Notes: a model not told the origin generated them from the letters alone. Positions 1 through 9,075 are shown, counted from the stretch's first letter. The stretch is 64,000 nt of DNA from Clostridium rhizosphaerae (GCF_016765585.1 NZ_JAESWC010000004.1:171188-235187), one strand, 5' to 3'. A program made the numbers and translations.

Positions 1-185
1 TCTTAACTTCTTATCTAGATAACTTCTTATACATATATATTTTTATATGGTTATATGTATTAATTCTCAATCTTATGCTTTGGTCTATAGGGCTCTCAGG
101 ACTTTCCAGCAATTCAGGGCTCTTTAAGCACAATATTTCTACTGTGCACGACTATGATTAATTGTATTAATACAATTAATCTTTA
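1..185 (-). ncRNA. 5' part of a putative group I self-splicing intron interrupting dnaE (cut by window edge)
   Basis: On the minus strand the dnaE reading frame meets a stop codon immediately after the Met-Pro-Asp that normally precedes the catalytic Asp-x-Asp motif. The sequence that follows has no continuing reading frame and looks like structured RNA: a perfect 26-nt palindrome (156-181), a short GCACA/TGTGC hairpin (128-147), and then AATTGCTGGAAA (complement of 103-114), which matches the conserved P-box (P4 strand) of group I introns. It is flanked by two GAGCCC segments (complements of 90-97 and 117-123), as expected around P3-P6. The exon ends in U, as group I 5' splice sites do. The Q, R and S elements, any homing-endonuclease gene and the 3' splice site would lie beyond coordinate 1. 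An IStron (group I intron fused to an IS605-type element) is possible. The group I assignment is inference from the P-box and context. Confidence 0.65.
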
Positions 186-1388
186 ATCTGGCATTGAAAT
201 TCTATCCGGATTCAAAAACCTTTCGAAGATCAACCCATATCTCAATGGATCTATCTTTGTTATACCCAGCGTGTAAGCTACAAGCGATCCCGCCGCACTA
301 CCACGACCAGCTCCCGTTGCTATCTCATTTTCATTAGCAAATCTTATAAAATCCCAAACTATAAGGAAATAATCTACATATCCCATGCTCTTGATTACTC
401 CAAGCTCATACTCAAGCCTGTCTGTAAGCTCTTTGGTAATCTCACCGTATCTTTCCTTTAACCCCTGATAACAGGTATCCCTCAGATACTGGTAAGGTTC
501 TACCCCCTCAGGTAGAGGAAATTTTGGAAGCTTGGATTCGTGAAATTTGTAATCAAAATTACATTGTTCTGCTATTTTTACAGTATTACTCAGGGCTTCT
601 GGAACATAGGAAAAGGTTTCATACATTTCTTCAGGTGATTTTAAATAAAACTCGTCTGAAGGATATCTCATTCTTTTTTCTTCATCTACTGTCTTGCCAG
701 TCTGAACGCATAAAAGAATATCATGTGCTCTTGAATCCTCCCTGTTTATGTAATGAACATCGTTAGTACAGATTAAAGGAATATCAAGCTCTTTAGACAT
801 TCTTACAAGCTCTTCGTTTACCTTCTGCTGTTCATCAACTCCATGATACTGAAGTTCAAGATAAAAGCCGTCTTTAAATATTTCTTTATACAAAAGAGCG
901 ATCTCTTTTGCTTTATTTATATTGCCGCTTAATATATTTGACTGAACTTCTCCGCCGAGGCAGGCACTTGAAGCTATAATGCCTTCGCTGTGCTCTCTAA
1001 GATAGTCATGGTCCGTTCTAGGCTTATAATAAAATCCGTCGATTGAAGCCTGCGAAACAATCTTCATTAAGTTTTGATAGCCGGTTTCATTTTTAACCAG
1101 TAAAACTAAGTGATGAGTTTCATTATCCTTATTATTTGTTTTATCATGCATGGATTTTGATGCTACATATACTTCACAGCCTATTATTGGCTTTATCCCT
1201 TGATCTTTAGCAGCTCTATAAAAATCAACGCAGCCGTACATAACTCCATGATCTGTTATTGCTATACTCTTCATTCCCAGCTCTTTTACCCGGGCAATTA
1301 AATCCGGAATTTTTCCTGAACCGTCTAAAAGACTGTATTCTGTGTGGACATGGAGATGAACAAAATCTCCATTAAAGCTATTCTCCAA
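183..1388 (-). CDS. dnaE: DNA polymerase III alpha subunit, 5' exon / N-terminal part only
   Basis: Replicative polymerase of the C family. The 401 visible residues contain the N-terminal PHP domain ([13 protein letters not shown] at about 11-23, TDHGVMYG at about 46-53) and the start of the palm domain, with [18 protein letters not shown] followed by [14 protein letters not shown]. Family members are about 1150-1200 residues and continue with IDIDF, which carries two catalytic aspartates. Here the frame stops right after MPD and the sequence becomes intron-like. The last exon base is probably 186. The start is a TTG (1386-1388) preceded by GGAAG at a good distance. A real truncation would destroy polymerase activity, so splicing, or a second functional copy elsewhere, is expected. 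Identification is secure; the intron explanation is inferred. Confidence 0.93.
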   Translation of the reverse strand: MENSFNGDFVHLHVHTEYSLLDGSGKIPDLIARVKELGMKSIAITDHGVMYGCVDFYRAAKDQGIKPIIGCEVYVASKSMHDKTNNKDNETHHLVLLVKNETGYQNLMKIVSQASIDGFYYKPRTDHDYLREHSEGIIASSACLGGEVQSNILSGNINKAKEIALLYKEIFKDGFYLELQYHGVDEQQKVNEELVRMSKELDIPLICTNDVHYINREDSRAHDILLCVQTGKTVDEEKRMRYPSDEFYLKSPEEMYETFSYVPEALSNTVKIAEQCNFDYKFHESKLPKFPLPEGVEPYQYLRDTCYQGLKERYGEITKELTDRLEYELGVIKSMGYVDYFLIVWDFIRFANENEIATGAGRGSAAGSLVAYTLGITKIDPLRYGLIFERFLNPDRISMPD

Positions 1389-1504
1389 TATTTCACTTCC
1401 TTTCTTTAAGGATTACTATAATTTTATATTTATACCGTATATTTTTCAACTAATATTAAATGGAAGAGCGGCTCTATTCTCAATTAAACTGTCATAAGAT
1501 TTAA

Positions 1505-1535
1505 AAAAGACACTGCACCAATATGCAATGTCTTT
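1505..1535 (-). terminator. Intrinsic terminator after the DUF3343 gene
   Basis: Inverted repeat with a stem of about 13 bp (one mismatch) and a 6-nt loop. On the minus strand the right half is followed by a run of T. It lies directly downstream of the DUF3343 gene and upstream of dnaE. Confidence 0.75.
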
Positions 1536-1538
1536 TAC

Positions 1539-1778
1539 TTAATAAAATTTTTTATAATTCTTTTCCAAGCTTTGAAAGCCTATTATACTTATTGAATTTT
1601 CATTAACAAGCTTCTTAATAGCTTCCTCGTCTTCCTTTTTATACTCCATGCAAATTCCACAGGAAACTGAAAGCTCCCTGGGCGTTGGCACAATGGTATA
1701 CTTTATTTTATCTTTTTTTAAAAGGGACTCAAGTGCCAAGCCGCTTGTATAGGAGTGGAACAGAATATAGTGTTTCAT
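1539..1778 (-). CDS. DUF3343 family (putative Se/S carrier-like) small protein
   Basis: A 79-residue protein beginning MKHYILFHSYTSGLALE, with the family layout of an N-terminal 'fffhs...a...e..lk' strand-helix and a central SCGICMEY segment that supplies two cysteines. DUF3343 proteins are small and often lie beside redox or selenium-related genes; a sulfur/selenium carrier role has been suggested for the family from sequence, not proven. Here it starts one base after the stop of the double-cubane protein gene, so the two are almost certainly co-transcribed, which suggests an accessory role in metal-sulfur cluster chemistry or redox handling. Function remains inferred. Confidence 0.75.
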   Translation of the reverse strand: MKHYILFHSYTSGLALESLLKKDKIKYTIVPTPRELSVSCGICMEYKKEDEEAIKKLVNENSISIIGFQSLEKNYKKFY

Positions 1779-1779
1779 T

Positions 1780-3039
1780 TTATATCATTTCAAGGAAGGC
1801 TTCCACTCTTGTTTTTATTTGACCAGCATCTTCAGTAGAGTAGTCTGTTTCAATATTCATTATTGGAATTCCTGCTTCCTTAAGTGCCTTTTCAACGTTT
1901 CTATACTCAATAGAGTACGAATGACAGAAAGATAAGTTTGAATATATTACTCCATCAACTTTATATTCTTCTACGTATCTTTTTATATCATCAATTCTTC
2001 CTGTGTTAGGAGTAAAGCAAGCACAATTGATGTTTAAATATCTATCAGCGAGATTTTTAATCAAGTCTTCTATAGTTTCTCCTTCAGTTGAAACTTCGTT
2101 TTCAAAGTATCTTGTACCAGTACAAGTTTCCTCAACAACAACTTCAGCAGGGAGATTTTCTATTATGTCGTGAAGCTTCCAGTTTGGCAGTGCCATTGGA
2201 GTACCAGTTATCATTATTCTCTTCTTGCCTTCGCTCTTTAAGCTCTTAGCTCTTTCTTCAAGCTCATCACAAAGCTCATTAACCTTTTGAACAAATCTTG
2301 CAGGATCATCATAAAAGGCTATTTGTGAAATTAAAAGAGCATCCTTGCCGCTTATTGGTGAAGGAGTCATCTTTCTAAAATCATAAAGTCTCTTTAAGGC
2401 TCTTCTCTTGCTATTTGCAATTTCAATACCTTTTTTAAGATTTTCTACAGTAACCTTATTTCCTGTAAGCTCTTCTACTTTTTCTATAAATAGCTTTATT
2501 TCTTCCATCCACATATTATAGTCTTTAGTTCTCTTCATCTGAGGAAGATCCATAACATGTACAGGAACATATTCATCAAGTATTTCCCAAGCCTTTTTCT
2601 TTCCGTCGCAGGTAGTTTCTCCAACTATCATATCAACTGATTGGAAATAAGGGCATGTACCACTTACTTTTGCACCCACTGCCGCCTTAATCAGTGGACA
2701 CATATTTCTTGGAAGATGTTTTTCTCCATCCTCAACCCAAAATTGTGAACCTGCACATAATCCAACAGGTATAGCATTAGCTGCAAATATTACCTCGTCA
2801 GGAACGAACACACAGAAGGTTCCGAGTACCTTTCCACCCTTTTGCTTATGTTCATTAAGCTCAGCCGGCCTTAAACCATGAACCTCTGAAACTACAAAAT
2901 TAAAATAATTCATTCCCTCCGGTCTGTTCTCCTGTGTTAGATAAACTGAACCATACATATCTGGAAGCACTGCACACAATTGATCATGCTTCTCCAAATC
3001 CATGTTTAAATTCTTCCATAACTCTCTGTAATCACCCAT
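1780..3039 (-). CDS. 2-hydroxyacyl-CoA dehydratase D family, double-cubane cluster protein (YjiM-like)
   Basis: A 419-residue member of the HgdB/FldC-like family. The cysteine pattern fits the double-cubane cluster protein subgroup better than true dehydratase subunits: VGLCAGSQFW, then LPRNMCPLIK, SGTCPYFQ and ETTCDGKKKAWE in the first half, and NCACFTPN and NLSFCHSY in the second. In this subgroup the protein binds an Fe-S double-cubane cluster and is energised by electron transfer from an ATP-dependent activase, which is encoded just upstream in transcription order (3134-3892). The natural substrate of these proteins is not established. There is no acyl-CoA transferase and no second dehydratase subunit nearby, which argues against a classical hydroxyacyl-CoA fermentation pathway. 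The single-gene arrangement with activase and DUF3343 supports the call. Confidence 0.85.
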   Translation of the reverse strand: MGDYRELWKNLNMDLEKHDQLCAVLPDMYGSVYLTQENRPEGMNYFNFVVSEVHGLRPAELNEHKQKGGKVLGTFCVFVPDEVIFAANAIPVGLCAGSQFWVEDGEKHLPRNMCPLIKAAVGAKVSGTCPYFQSVDMIVGETTCDGKKKAWEILDEYVPVHVMDLPQMKRTKDYNMWMEEIKLFIEKVEELTGNKVTVENLKKGIEIANSKRRALKRLYDFRKMTPSPISGKDALLISQIAFYDDPARFVQKVNELCDELEERAKSLKSEGKKRIMITGTPMALPNWKLHDIIENLPAEVVVEETCTGTRYFENEVSTEGETIEDLIKNLADRYLNINCACFTPNTGRIDDIKRYVEEYKVDGVIYSNLSFCHSYSIEYRNVEKALKEAGIPIMNIETDYSTEDAGQIKTRVEAFLEMI

Positions 3040-3074
3040 AAATAAAAACCTCCAGTTTTTATAATTAAGAATTA

Positions 3075-3133
3075 ATTAATTTTATTAATAGACTCAAAAT
3101 TCCTCTAGGAATTTGGGTCTTCATTCCTCATTA
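3075..3133. repeat. AT-rich intergenic repeat with a palindromic hairpin
   Basis: Short spacer between activase and double-cubane protein genes. It contains an AAATTCC/GGAATTT palindrome around 3097-3114 flanked by TTAAT-rich sequence. Similar modules occur in other intergenic regions of this window. Confidence 0.5.
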
Positions 3134-3892
3134 TTAATTTTTAATCGACCTTGCCATTATTGCTGCTCCAATCGCCCCTGCATATCTTCCCATAGAACTT
3201 GCTTTGATTGGCTGTCCTAATTTCTTTGAAAGACTCTCAATTACAGCAGTATTTTCGCAAAGTCCCCCTGTAAGCACAAAATTATTGGCACCACTGTGTT
3301 TTTGGCATAAGGATTTAACCTTTGAGGTTATTGATTCTATTACTCCAAAGGCTATGTTTTCTCTTTTTTCACCGTTTCCAATTAAGCTTATAACTTCAGA
3401 CTCTGCAAATACGGTGCACATGGAGCTTATACTTGTACCCTTTCCTTGTTTGGAAAGTTCACTCATTTCGTTAATTGAAAGACCAAGTGTGCCAGCCATA
3501 AGTTCAAGAAATCTTCCTGTGCCTGCTGCACATTTATCATTCATGGTAAAGTTAGTAACATTTCCATTATCTATTGTTATTACTTTAGTATCCTGCCCGC
3601 CTATATCTATAACAGTACAGTTTTCGTAAAAAAGATAATAAGCTCCTTTACCATGGCAGGTTATTTCTGTAACAGTCTTTTTAGCATAAGGCACAGATAC
3701 CCTCCCATAACCGGTTGCCACTATGGTGCTTTCTTCAAAATAACCTTGCTCGCATAGCCTAACTTTTATGCTTTCAGCAGTTTCTACACTGCTCCAGCCT
3801 GTGGGCAAAGTAAAATAGCTTACAAGCTTATCTGAATTAAATACAGCTGTCTTTGAGGCTGTTGAACCTATATCTATTCCTATGTAAAACAT
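3134..3892 (-). CDS. Acyl-CoA dehydratase activase-type ATPase (HgdC/YjiL-like)
   Basis: A 252-residue ASKHA-fold ATPase of the BadF/BadG/HgdC family. The N-terminal phosphate-binding loop IGIDIGSTASKTAV (residues 4-17), the second motif VIDIGGQDTKVI (about 95-106), the cluster-binding cysteine in NDKCAAGTGRFLE (about 118-130) and SMCTVFAESEVI (about 157-168) are all visible. The family works as a homodimer bridged by one 4Fe-4S cluster and uses ATP to push a low-potential electron into its partner. The adjacent double-cubane protein is the obvious partner. Length is normal for the family. A perfect 30-nt palindrome lies about 70 bases upstream and may be an operator. Confidence 0.9.
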   Translation of the reverse strand: MFYIGIDIGSTASKTAVFNSDKLVSYFTLPTGWSSVETAESIKVRLCEQGYFEESTIVATGYGRVSVPYAKKTVTEITCHGKGAYYLFYENCTVIDIGGQDTKVITIDNGNVTNFTMNDKCAAGTGRFLELMAGTLGLSINEMSELSKQGKGTSISSMCTVFAESEVISLIGNGEKRENIAFGVIESITSKVKSLCQKHSGANNFVLTGGLCENTAVIESLSKKLGQPIKASSMGRYAGAIGAAIMARSIKN

Positions 3893-3962
3893 GACTTCAC
3901 CCTTTCATTTGCTCCTAGCAATTTAATTATATGAAAACATTGTCATAAATACTAATTGAAAA

Positions 3963-3992
3963 TTCAAATAGTTAAATATTTAACTATTTGAA
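3963..3992. promoter_or_regulatory. Perfect 30-nt palindrome upstream of the activase gene
   Basis: Each half is TTCAAATAGTTAAAT or its exact complement. It lies between the activase start and the terminator of the upstream transcription unit. It could be a repressor operator for the activase/double-cubane operon or part of a leader hairpin. No protein is assigned. Confidence 0.5.
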
Positions 3993-4004
3993 AAACAAAT
4001 AAAA

Positions 4005-4030
4005 AAAGATACTGAATCAACAGTATCTTT
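4005..4030 (-). terminator. Intrinsic terminator of the whiA-ytoI-Dabb transcription unit
   Basis: A 10-bp stem (AAAGATACTG and its complement) with a 6-nt loop, followed on the minus strand by a run of seven or more T. It lies about 140 bases past the Dabb gene. Confidence 0.8.
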
Positions 4031-4076
4031 AAAGTCTATTGTTTTTTATTTGAATTTTTATTAACTTAACGTGTTA

Positions 4077-4157
4077 TGCTAGTTCAACTAACGTGCATAG
4101 GTGAATAGTTCTTGGAACATATTTTATATATGGGAGCATAGTTAGCTGAACTAGCAC
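4077..4157. repeat. Inverted repeat with arms of about 22 nt
   Basis: TGCTAGTTCAACTAAC on the left pairs with GTTAGCTGAACTAGCA on the right, and the pairing continues through GCAT/ATGC with small bulges. The loop is about 35 nt. It sits just downstream of the Dabb gene and ahead of the terminator. There is no T-run, so it is more likely a foldback repeat or a 3'-UTR structure than a terminator. Confidence 0.6.
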
Positions 4158-4168
4158 AAGGGGTTAGT

Positions 4169-4459
4169 TTAAATTTCATAATCAACAGCAGCTGAGCCTT
4201 TAAGCATAGGCTTGAGCTTTGCTAAAACTTCATTTACATGGAATGGATGTACTTGATAGGCATCCATATCATTTTTACATTCAAACTTTGTTATAAGCGC
4301 TATATCATAAGAGCGCTCTGTATGTAATAAGTCTGCTCCTACCTCAAGATATTTTAACTGAGGTATTTGCCCTTCCATATTAAGAAGAAGGTTTTTTGCC
4401 TTTTCTACATTTACTGGTGTAGGATCAGCTAGTTTAAAAAAAACAATGTGTGTGAACAT
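4169..4459 (-). CDS. Dabb (stress-responsive alpha/beta barrel) domain protein
   Basis: About 96 residues matching the Dabb family: FTHIVFFKLADPT at the N-terminus, a central YLEVGADLLHTERSYDIALIT block and HPFHVNEVLAKLKPML near the end. Family members form dimeric ferredoxin-like barrels; physiological roles in Firmicutes are mostly unknown. An upstream in-frame ATG at 4474 exists, but a strong GGAGGAG lies just 5 bases before the ATG at 4459, so the shorter form is chosen. It follows ytoI by about 20 bases and is probably co-transcribed. Confidence 0.85.
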   Translation of the reverse strand: MFTHIVFFKLADPTPVNVEKAKNLLLNMEGQIPQLKYLEVGADLLHTERSYDIALITKFECKNDMDAYQVHPFHVNEVLAKLKPMLKGSAAVDYEI

Positions 4460-4480
4460 ATTTTTCTCCTCCATAATTAC

Positions 4481-5788
4481 TTACTTTCTCATAACCTTTG
4501 CTGAAATCAGCGACTTAGCTATAAGTTCCTTCCTATTGTCAACCATTGTAACTTCAACCTTGCAGAAGTTTCGTCCCATATCTATTATTTCAGTCAAAAC
4601 CTCAATATGACTGTCTATTTGTACAGGCTTAGTAAAATAGGTAGTCATGCTATCTACAGTTATATTTATATTATTTCTTTCTCTAAGTGTCATTATGCCC
4701 ATGGTTGAAAGCATCATATTTAGCGCACTCCAGGATGCCGTTCCTACAGGATCAAGCATTTCAGGAATAATTCTCCCATTAAAGTGCATTTTATCTCCAA
4801 CATCATCAAACTCAAAATTCTTAAGTATTAAATCTTCTAAGGTTTCTCCCACTTGAGGCTGCCTTGATATGTACTGGAGGGCTTTAATGACATCGTGCCT
4901 GCTCACCACTCCAATTAATTTTCTTCCATCAACTACAGGACAAAGTTCTATGCCTTCCCACCCCATAATATGAGCAGTATAGGCTGCCGTGGTTTTTGGC
5001 GTTACTGTTATTATATCTTTAGTCATATATTTACTTATTAAATCATCATCATTAGCTGCCTCCAAAGGCATGTCCTTTAAAGTTACTATACCTACCACTC
5101 TAAATTCACTATCTACAACCGGATACCTTTCATGTCTAGTCTCCTGCATCAAACCTCTCCAATGAGCTACCATATCTGTGTCGTTTAGATACATTGGATT
5201 CGTTATCATAATGTCCTCAACTAAAATTATATCTTTTTTAATCAAGTTTTCCGACATTGCCCTATTTATCATGCTTGCAATAGTAAAGGTATCATAAGTA
5301 GAGGATATTATAGGGAGAGCTTTTTCATTGGCAAGTTTTTTAATATCCTCGCTGCAGCCAAAGCCTCCTGTTATGAGTACCGCACACTCGTTCATTAACG
5401 CAAGCCTTTGTACTTCCTCTCTATTACCCACAATAACAAGGCAGTTAGGGCTTAAGTATTTTGGTATGGCATCTATAGTCATAGCACCTATTACAAATTT
5501 ATTTAAAGTTTTATGAACCCCATCTTTTCCGCCAACAAGCGTACCATCAATAATATTAACTACTTCACCATAGGTTAATGCTTCTATACTCTTTTTTTCA
5601 ACCTTTTCAACTCTTACAGTACCAACTCTTGGTATAGTTGTAACTATGCCCATAGCATCACTATCCTTGATAGCTCTATAGGCTGTGCCGTCGCTAACCC
5701 CTAGGTCATTAGCAATACTTCTTACAGAGATTTTTGTGCCAATCTCTAAAGAGAGTATATGTTTTATAATATCCTCATGCTTTGACAT
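4481..5788 (-). CDS. ytoI: YtoI-like HTH-DRTGG-CBS-hotdog regulatory protein
   Basis: A 435-residue multidomain protein. Residues about 1-60 form a helix-turn-helix (IRSIANDLGVSDGTAYRAIK), about 70-185 a DRTGG domain, about 190-310 a CBS pair (MITNPMYLNDTDMVAHWRGLMQ and YMTKDIITVTPKTTAAYTAH), and about 330-435 a hotdog thioesterase-like domain. The order and length match Bacillus YtoI. CBS domains usually bind adenine nucleotides and hotdog domains bind acyl-CoA, so a metabolite-sensing regulator is likely, but no target is established. It lies 6 bases after whiA, an arrangement that fits clostridial dnaE-region gene order. Confidence 0.88.
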   Translation of the reverse strand: MSKHEDIIKHILSLEIGTKISVRSIANDLGVSDGTAYRAIKDSDAMGIVTTIPRVGTVRVEKVEKKSIEALTYGEVVNIIDGTLVGGKDGVHKTLNKFVIGAMTIDAIPKYLSPNCLVIVGNREEVQRLALMNECAVLITGGFGCSEDIKKLANEKALPIISSTYDTFTIASMINRAMSENLIKKDIILVEDIMITNPMYLNDTDMVAHWRGLMQETRHERYPVVDSEFRVVGIVTLKDMPLEAANDDDLISKYMTKDIITVTPKTTAAYTAHIMGWEGIELCPVVDGRKLIGVVSRHDVIKALQYISRQPQVGETLEDLILKNFEFDDVGDKMHFNGRIIPEMLDPVGTASWSALNMMLSTMGIMTLRERNNINITVDSMTTYFTKPVQIDSHIEVLTEIIDMGRNFCKVEVTMVDNRKELIAKSLISAKVMRK

Positions 5789-5794
5789 ATAAAA

Positions 5795-6748
5795 TTACCT
5801 TCCCTCTTTCCTTAGTTCCTCTGCAATTTTTTCTATCTTCCTGAGCCTATGGTTTACTCCTGATTTACCTACAGGAGGATTTAAGAATTCCCCTAATTCT
5901 TTTAAAGACTCATCAGGATAAGCTAATCTAAGCTCTGCGATATCTCTTAGATTTTTAGGAAGCCTTTGAAATCCAATTTCCTTTTGAATAAGCCTAATGC
6001 TTTCGACCTGTCTGATTGCAGCATTTACAGTCTTGCTTAAGTTTGCCGTTTCACAATTTACAAGCCTATTTACGTTATTTCTCATTTCCTTCATTATTCT
6101 AACATTTTCAAGCTCTAAGAGAGAAGAATGTGCCCCGATTATATTCAATAAATCTACAATTTGTTCCCCTTCTTTTAAATAAACTATATAACTTCCTTTT
6201 CTTTGTATAACCTTTGAAGAAAGCCCATAGGTATTAATAAGCCTGCTGAAGTCTTCTGCATAATCAGTATTGTGTGTAACAAACTCCAAATGATAGTTTT
6301 TTTCAGGATTGCTTATACTTCCTCCGCCCAAGAAAGTTCCTCTTATATAGGCCTTTTTACATTCCTCATCTTCCTTAACTTCCTTTGGAATTCCATAGTC
6401 AAGGGATATAATTCCCTCATCACTGCTCAAAACACCCATTTCCTTTAGAATACTTCTTACGCCCATTTCTTCTGTAATAACAACCATATATATATTATTT
6501 TTCTTAAAGGAGTTACTTTTTTTAACAAGAAGCTTTGTATGGACATTAAAATACTGTTTTAAAAGCTTAAATACCCGCCTTGCAATAGAAGGATTTTCCG
6601 TAGTCACCCTAAAGCTCAGCTGCTTATTCCCACCAAGGGAAAGTGTTCCACTAACCTTCATCACTGCAGAAAGCTCTGCCTTTGCTTCATTTCTTGTAAG
6701 TTCTCCTATTCTGCAAACCTCGCTTTTTACCTTAGCTGAAAATGACAT
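5795..6748 (-). CDS. whiA: DNA-binding protein WhiA
   Basis: 317 residues, the usual size. The N-terminal half is the LAGLIDADG-homing-endonuclease-like domain (AYIRGTFLGGGSISNPEKNYHLE at about 128-150), and the C-terminal helix-turn-helix carries LRLAYPDESLKELGEFL and VGKSGVNHRLRKIE. WhiA controls sporulation septation in Streptomyces and affects division and chromosome segregation in Bacillus. It sits downstream of rapZ and yvcK in the conserved order rapZ-yvcK-whiA, with 13 bases between yvcK and whiA. Confidence 0.96.
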   Translation of the reverse strand: MSFSAKVKSEVCRIGELTRNEAKAELSAVMKVSGTLSLGGNKQLSFRVTTENPSIARRVFKLLKQYFNVHTKLLVKKSNSFKKNNIYMVVITEEMGVRSILKEMGVLSSDEGIISLDYGIPKEVKEDEECKKAYIRGTFLGGGSISNPEKNYHLEFVTHNTDYAEDFSRLINTYGLSSKVIQRKGSYIVYLKEGEQIVDLLNIIGAHSSLLELENVRIMKEMRNNVNRLVNCETANLSKTVNAAIRQVESIRLIQKEIGFQRLPKNLRDIAELRLAYPDESLKELGEFLNPPVGKSGVNHRLRKIEKIAEELRKEGR

Positions 6749-6761
6749 TTTTTCTCTCCCT

Positions 6762-8102
6762 CTACCTGTTTTTTATACCTTTACTTTCTTTAAGCCTTTC
6801 AGATAAGTAGAAGTATTCTATTATTTTCTTTCTATCAAATAACAACTTTTTATCCATAATTGTTTCTATTAATATTGCAGCAAGCTTTTCTGAATCATGT
6901 CTTACAAGACCATTCTTAACCTTAATAAAATCTCCTTCTATTACTTTAACGTTCATATTCTCGATTTTATCTTCATCAATAGTAACTAATTTAGATTTTT
7001 CTCCTAAGTACTTTTCTTCCAGTTCTTTGCTTACTTTTCCTACATTAACTACTACATAATCTATTATATCTTTACCACAATGTTTGCAAATTGCCTTTAT
7101 GTGATCCTCAACCCCAAAGTTATCTGTTTCACCGGGCTGTGTCATTATATTAGAAACATATATTTTTACAGCCTTTGTCCTTTGAACTGCTCTAGAAATA
7201 TCTTCAACAAGAAGATTTGGTATTACACTTGTATAAAGGCTTCCGGGTCCGAGGATTACAGCATCTGCATCTTTTATAGCCTCTACTGCTTCATATAATG
7301 CTCTTATATTTGGGGGCTCAAGAAGCACACTATCAATAGGACTTTCTTGCTTTAGCGCCTCTTCAGGTATTTTGGATTCTCCTAAAATTATATTTCCATT
7401 TTTAAGTTTTGCCTTTAATGTAACATCATCAAGGGTAACTGGAAGCACCTTTCCTGTAACTGCAAGTACAGAACTCATCTTCTGAACCGCTTCTTCAAAG
7501 TTTGAGGATATGCCATCCATTGCTGCTAGGAAAAGGTTTCCAAAGCTTTGATTTTCAAGTCTTCCCCCTGTAAATCTATACTGTAAAAGCTCCTCCATAA
7601 GAGGCTCCGTATCTGCAAGAGCAAGTATACAGTTTCTTATATCTCCGGGTGGCAAAATTCCGAGGTCCTGTCTAAGATCTCCAGAACCTCCTCCATCATC
7701 TGCAACAGTTACAATAGCGGTTATATTCGAAGTATAGTGCTTAAGACCTCTAAGCATAGTTGAAAGCCCAGTACCTCCGCCTATAACAACTATTTTAGGT
7801 CCCTTTACCAAAAGTCTTTTTTCATATATTAAGTTTTCAAGTTTTCTTGAATCTAAAGACACGTTAATATAGCCTCTATTTATTAAAAAAATAAAGGACC
7901 TCATCCCTTGAGTAACGGCCAGATAAAGCACAAAGGAACCAGCCGCTATAAGAAATATATAAAAGGAAATATAATACAGACTGTACCATCTGTGTTGTAT
8001 CCACTCAACTAAGCCAAAAGCTATCATCAATATACCAAGGGCACCAAGCAATATCCATCTCTTAACTTTTACACCTGGCTTTAACCAGTCAATAAATCTC
8101 AT
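6762..8102 (-). CDS. yvcK: YvcK family (CofD-like) gluconeogenesis/cell-shape factor with N-terminal membrane segments
   Basis: 446 residues. The core has the CofD-like motifs [18 protein letters not shown] (about 107-124) and [12 protein letters not shown] followed by [14 protein letters not shown], which bind UDP-sugars in the Bacillus protein. Bacillus YvcK has about 317 residues; this protein adds a front section of about 100 residues with two transmembrane helices (about 17-35 and 42-66), placing it at the membrane. YvcK is needed for gluconeogenic growth and normal cell wall synthesis in Bacillus. Its start overlaps the rapZ stop by 4 bases, indicating translational coupling. Confidence 0.95.
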   Translation of the reverse strand: MRFIDWLKPGVKVKRWILLGALGILMIAFGLVEWIQHRWYSLYYISFYIFLIAAGSFVLYLAVTQGMRSFIFLINRGYINVSLDSRKLENLIYEKRLLVKGPKIVVIGGGTGLSTMLRGLKHYTSNITAIVTVADDGGGSGDLRQDLGILPPGDIRNCILALADTEPLMEELLQYRFTGGRLENQSFGNLFLAAMDGISSNFEEAVQKMSSVLAVTGKVLPVTLDDVTLKAKLKNGNIILGESKIPEEALKQESPIDSVLLEPPNIRALYEAVEAIKDADAVILGPGSLYTSVIPNLLVEDISRAVQRTKAVKIYVSNIMTQPGETDNFGVEDHIKAICKHCGKDIIDYVVVNVGKVSKELEEKYLGEKSKLVTIDEDKIENMNVKVIEGDFIKVKNGLVRHDSEKLAAILIETIMDKKLLFDRKKIIEYFYLSERLKESKGIKNR

Positions 8103-8983
8103 AACTTAACCACGCCCTTGTGTATATCTTCATTTATATCCCTGTGGTCGATATTTACCTTATGATTATTTGCTTTTAATCTCTCATATATTTCATTTGC
8201 TATAGACACTGAACGGTGTCTTCCACCAGTACATCCAATAGATATAATAAGCTGTCTCTTACCTTCCTTAAGATAATTAGGAATTAGAAATTCTATCATA
8301 TCTTCCAATTTATCAACAAAGATTTTTGTTTCTTCAAATCCAAAAACGTAATCTTGAACCTCTTTGTCATTTCCTGAAAAAGCCTTAAGTTCTGGAATAT
8401 AAAATGGATTTGGAAGAAATCTTACGTCAAAAACCAAGTCTGAATCTACCGGTATTCCATACTTAAATCCAAAGGAAAGAATGGTTATCATTAATTCATT
8501 TTCGATTTGTCCTTCTTCTGAATATATTGCCGTAAGCTTCTCTCTAAGTTCCCTTGTAGCAAGCTTTGTGGTATCAATTATATTGTTTGCTCTGTCTTTA
8601 ACTTCTTTAAGTCTACTTCTTTCTAAGGTAATTCCATTTAGCACTCTTCCATCCGGTGCTAAGGGATGCTTTCTTCTTGATTCTTTAAATCTCTTAACAA
8701 GAACCTCATCACTTGCATCTAAAAACAGTATTTCATATTTATAGCCTTCCTGCTTGAGATAGTTAAGGCTCTCGAACAAGTCATCAAAAAAGCTTCCGCC
8801 TCTGATGTCTATTACAAGTGCTATTTTATCTATTTTTCCATCTGTCTGAAAGCAGGACTCTGCAAACTTTGGAATCAGTGTCGCTGGAAGATTATCTACG
8901 CAAAAGAAACCCAAATCCTCTAAACATCTTATTGCCTGTGTTTTACCTGCTCCTGAAAGTCCTGTGATTATAACAAAACGCAT
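8099..8983 (-). CDS. rapZ: RapZ/YvcJ family nucleotide-binding protein
   Basis: 294 residues. Walker [21 protein letters not shown] (about 8-27) is followed by CVDNLP, and the C-terminal domain has the signature [16 protein letters not shown] and HRDINED. In E. coli RapZ controls the GlmZ small RNA; in Firmicutes YvcJ hydrolyses GTP and influences competence, and its RNA partner is unclear. A GGAGGAA lies 6 bases before the ATG. First gene of the rapZ-yvcK-whiA cluster. Confidence 0.96.
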   Translation of the reverse strand: MRFVIITGLSGAGKTQAIRCLEDLGFFCVDNLPATLIPKFAESCFQTDGKIDKIALVIDIRGGSFFDDLFESLNYLKQEGYKYEILFLDASDEVLVKRFKESRRKHPLAPDGRVLNGITLERSRLKEVKDRANNIIDTTKLATRELREKLTAIYSEEGQIENELMITILSFGFKYGIPVDSDLVFDVRFLPNPFYIPELKAFSGNDKEVQDYVFGFEETKIFVDKLEDMIEFLIPNYLKEGKRQLIISIGCTGGRHRSVSIANEIYERLKANNHKVNIDHRDINEDIHKGVVKL

Positions 8984-9002
8984 AGTATTCCTCCGTCATT
9001 TA

Positions 9003-9075
9003 ATTAACAATTAATAATTAATAATTATTTTATTTAAAATCCTAAAGGATTTTAAATACTAGTAATTAATACAGT
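9003..9075. repeat. AT-rich intergenic repeat module
   Basis: AATTAATAATTAATAATTATT-like sequence followed by an AAAATCCTAAAGGATTTT palindrome (9038-9055) and further TTAAT units. The same architecture recurs near 10620-10690 and, in looser form, elsewhere. Confidence 0.55.

Noticed and set aside
1..1388. Intein in DnaE
   Set aside because: The frame stops immediately at the insertion point and the downstream sequence has stops in the frame; an intein would be read through.
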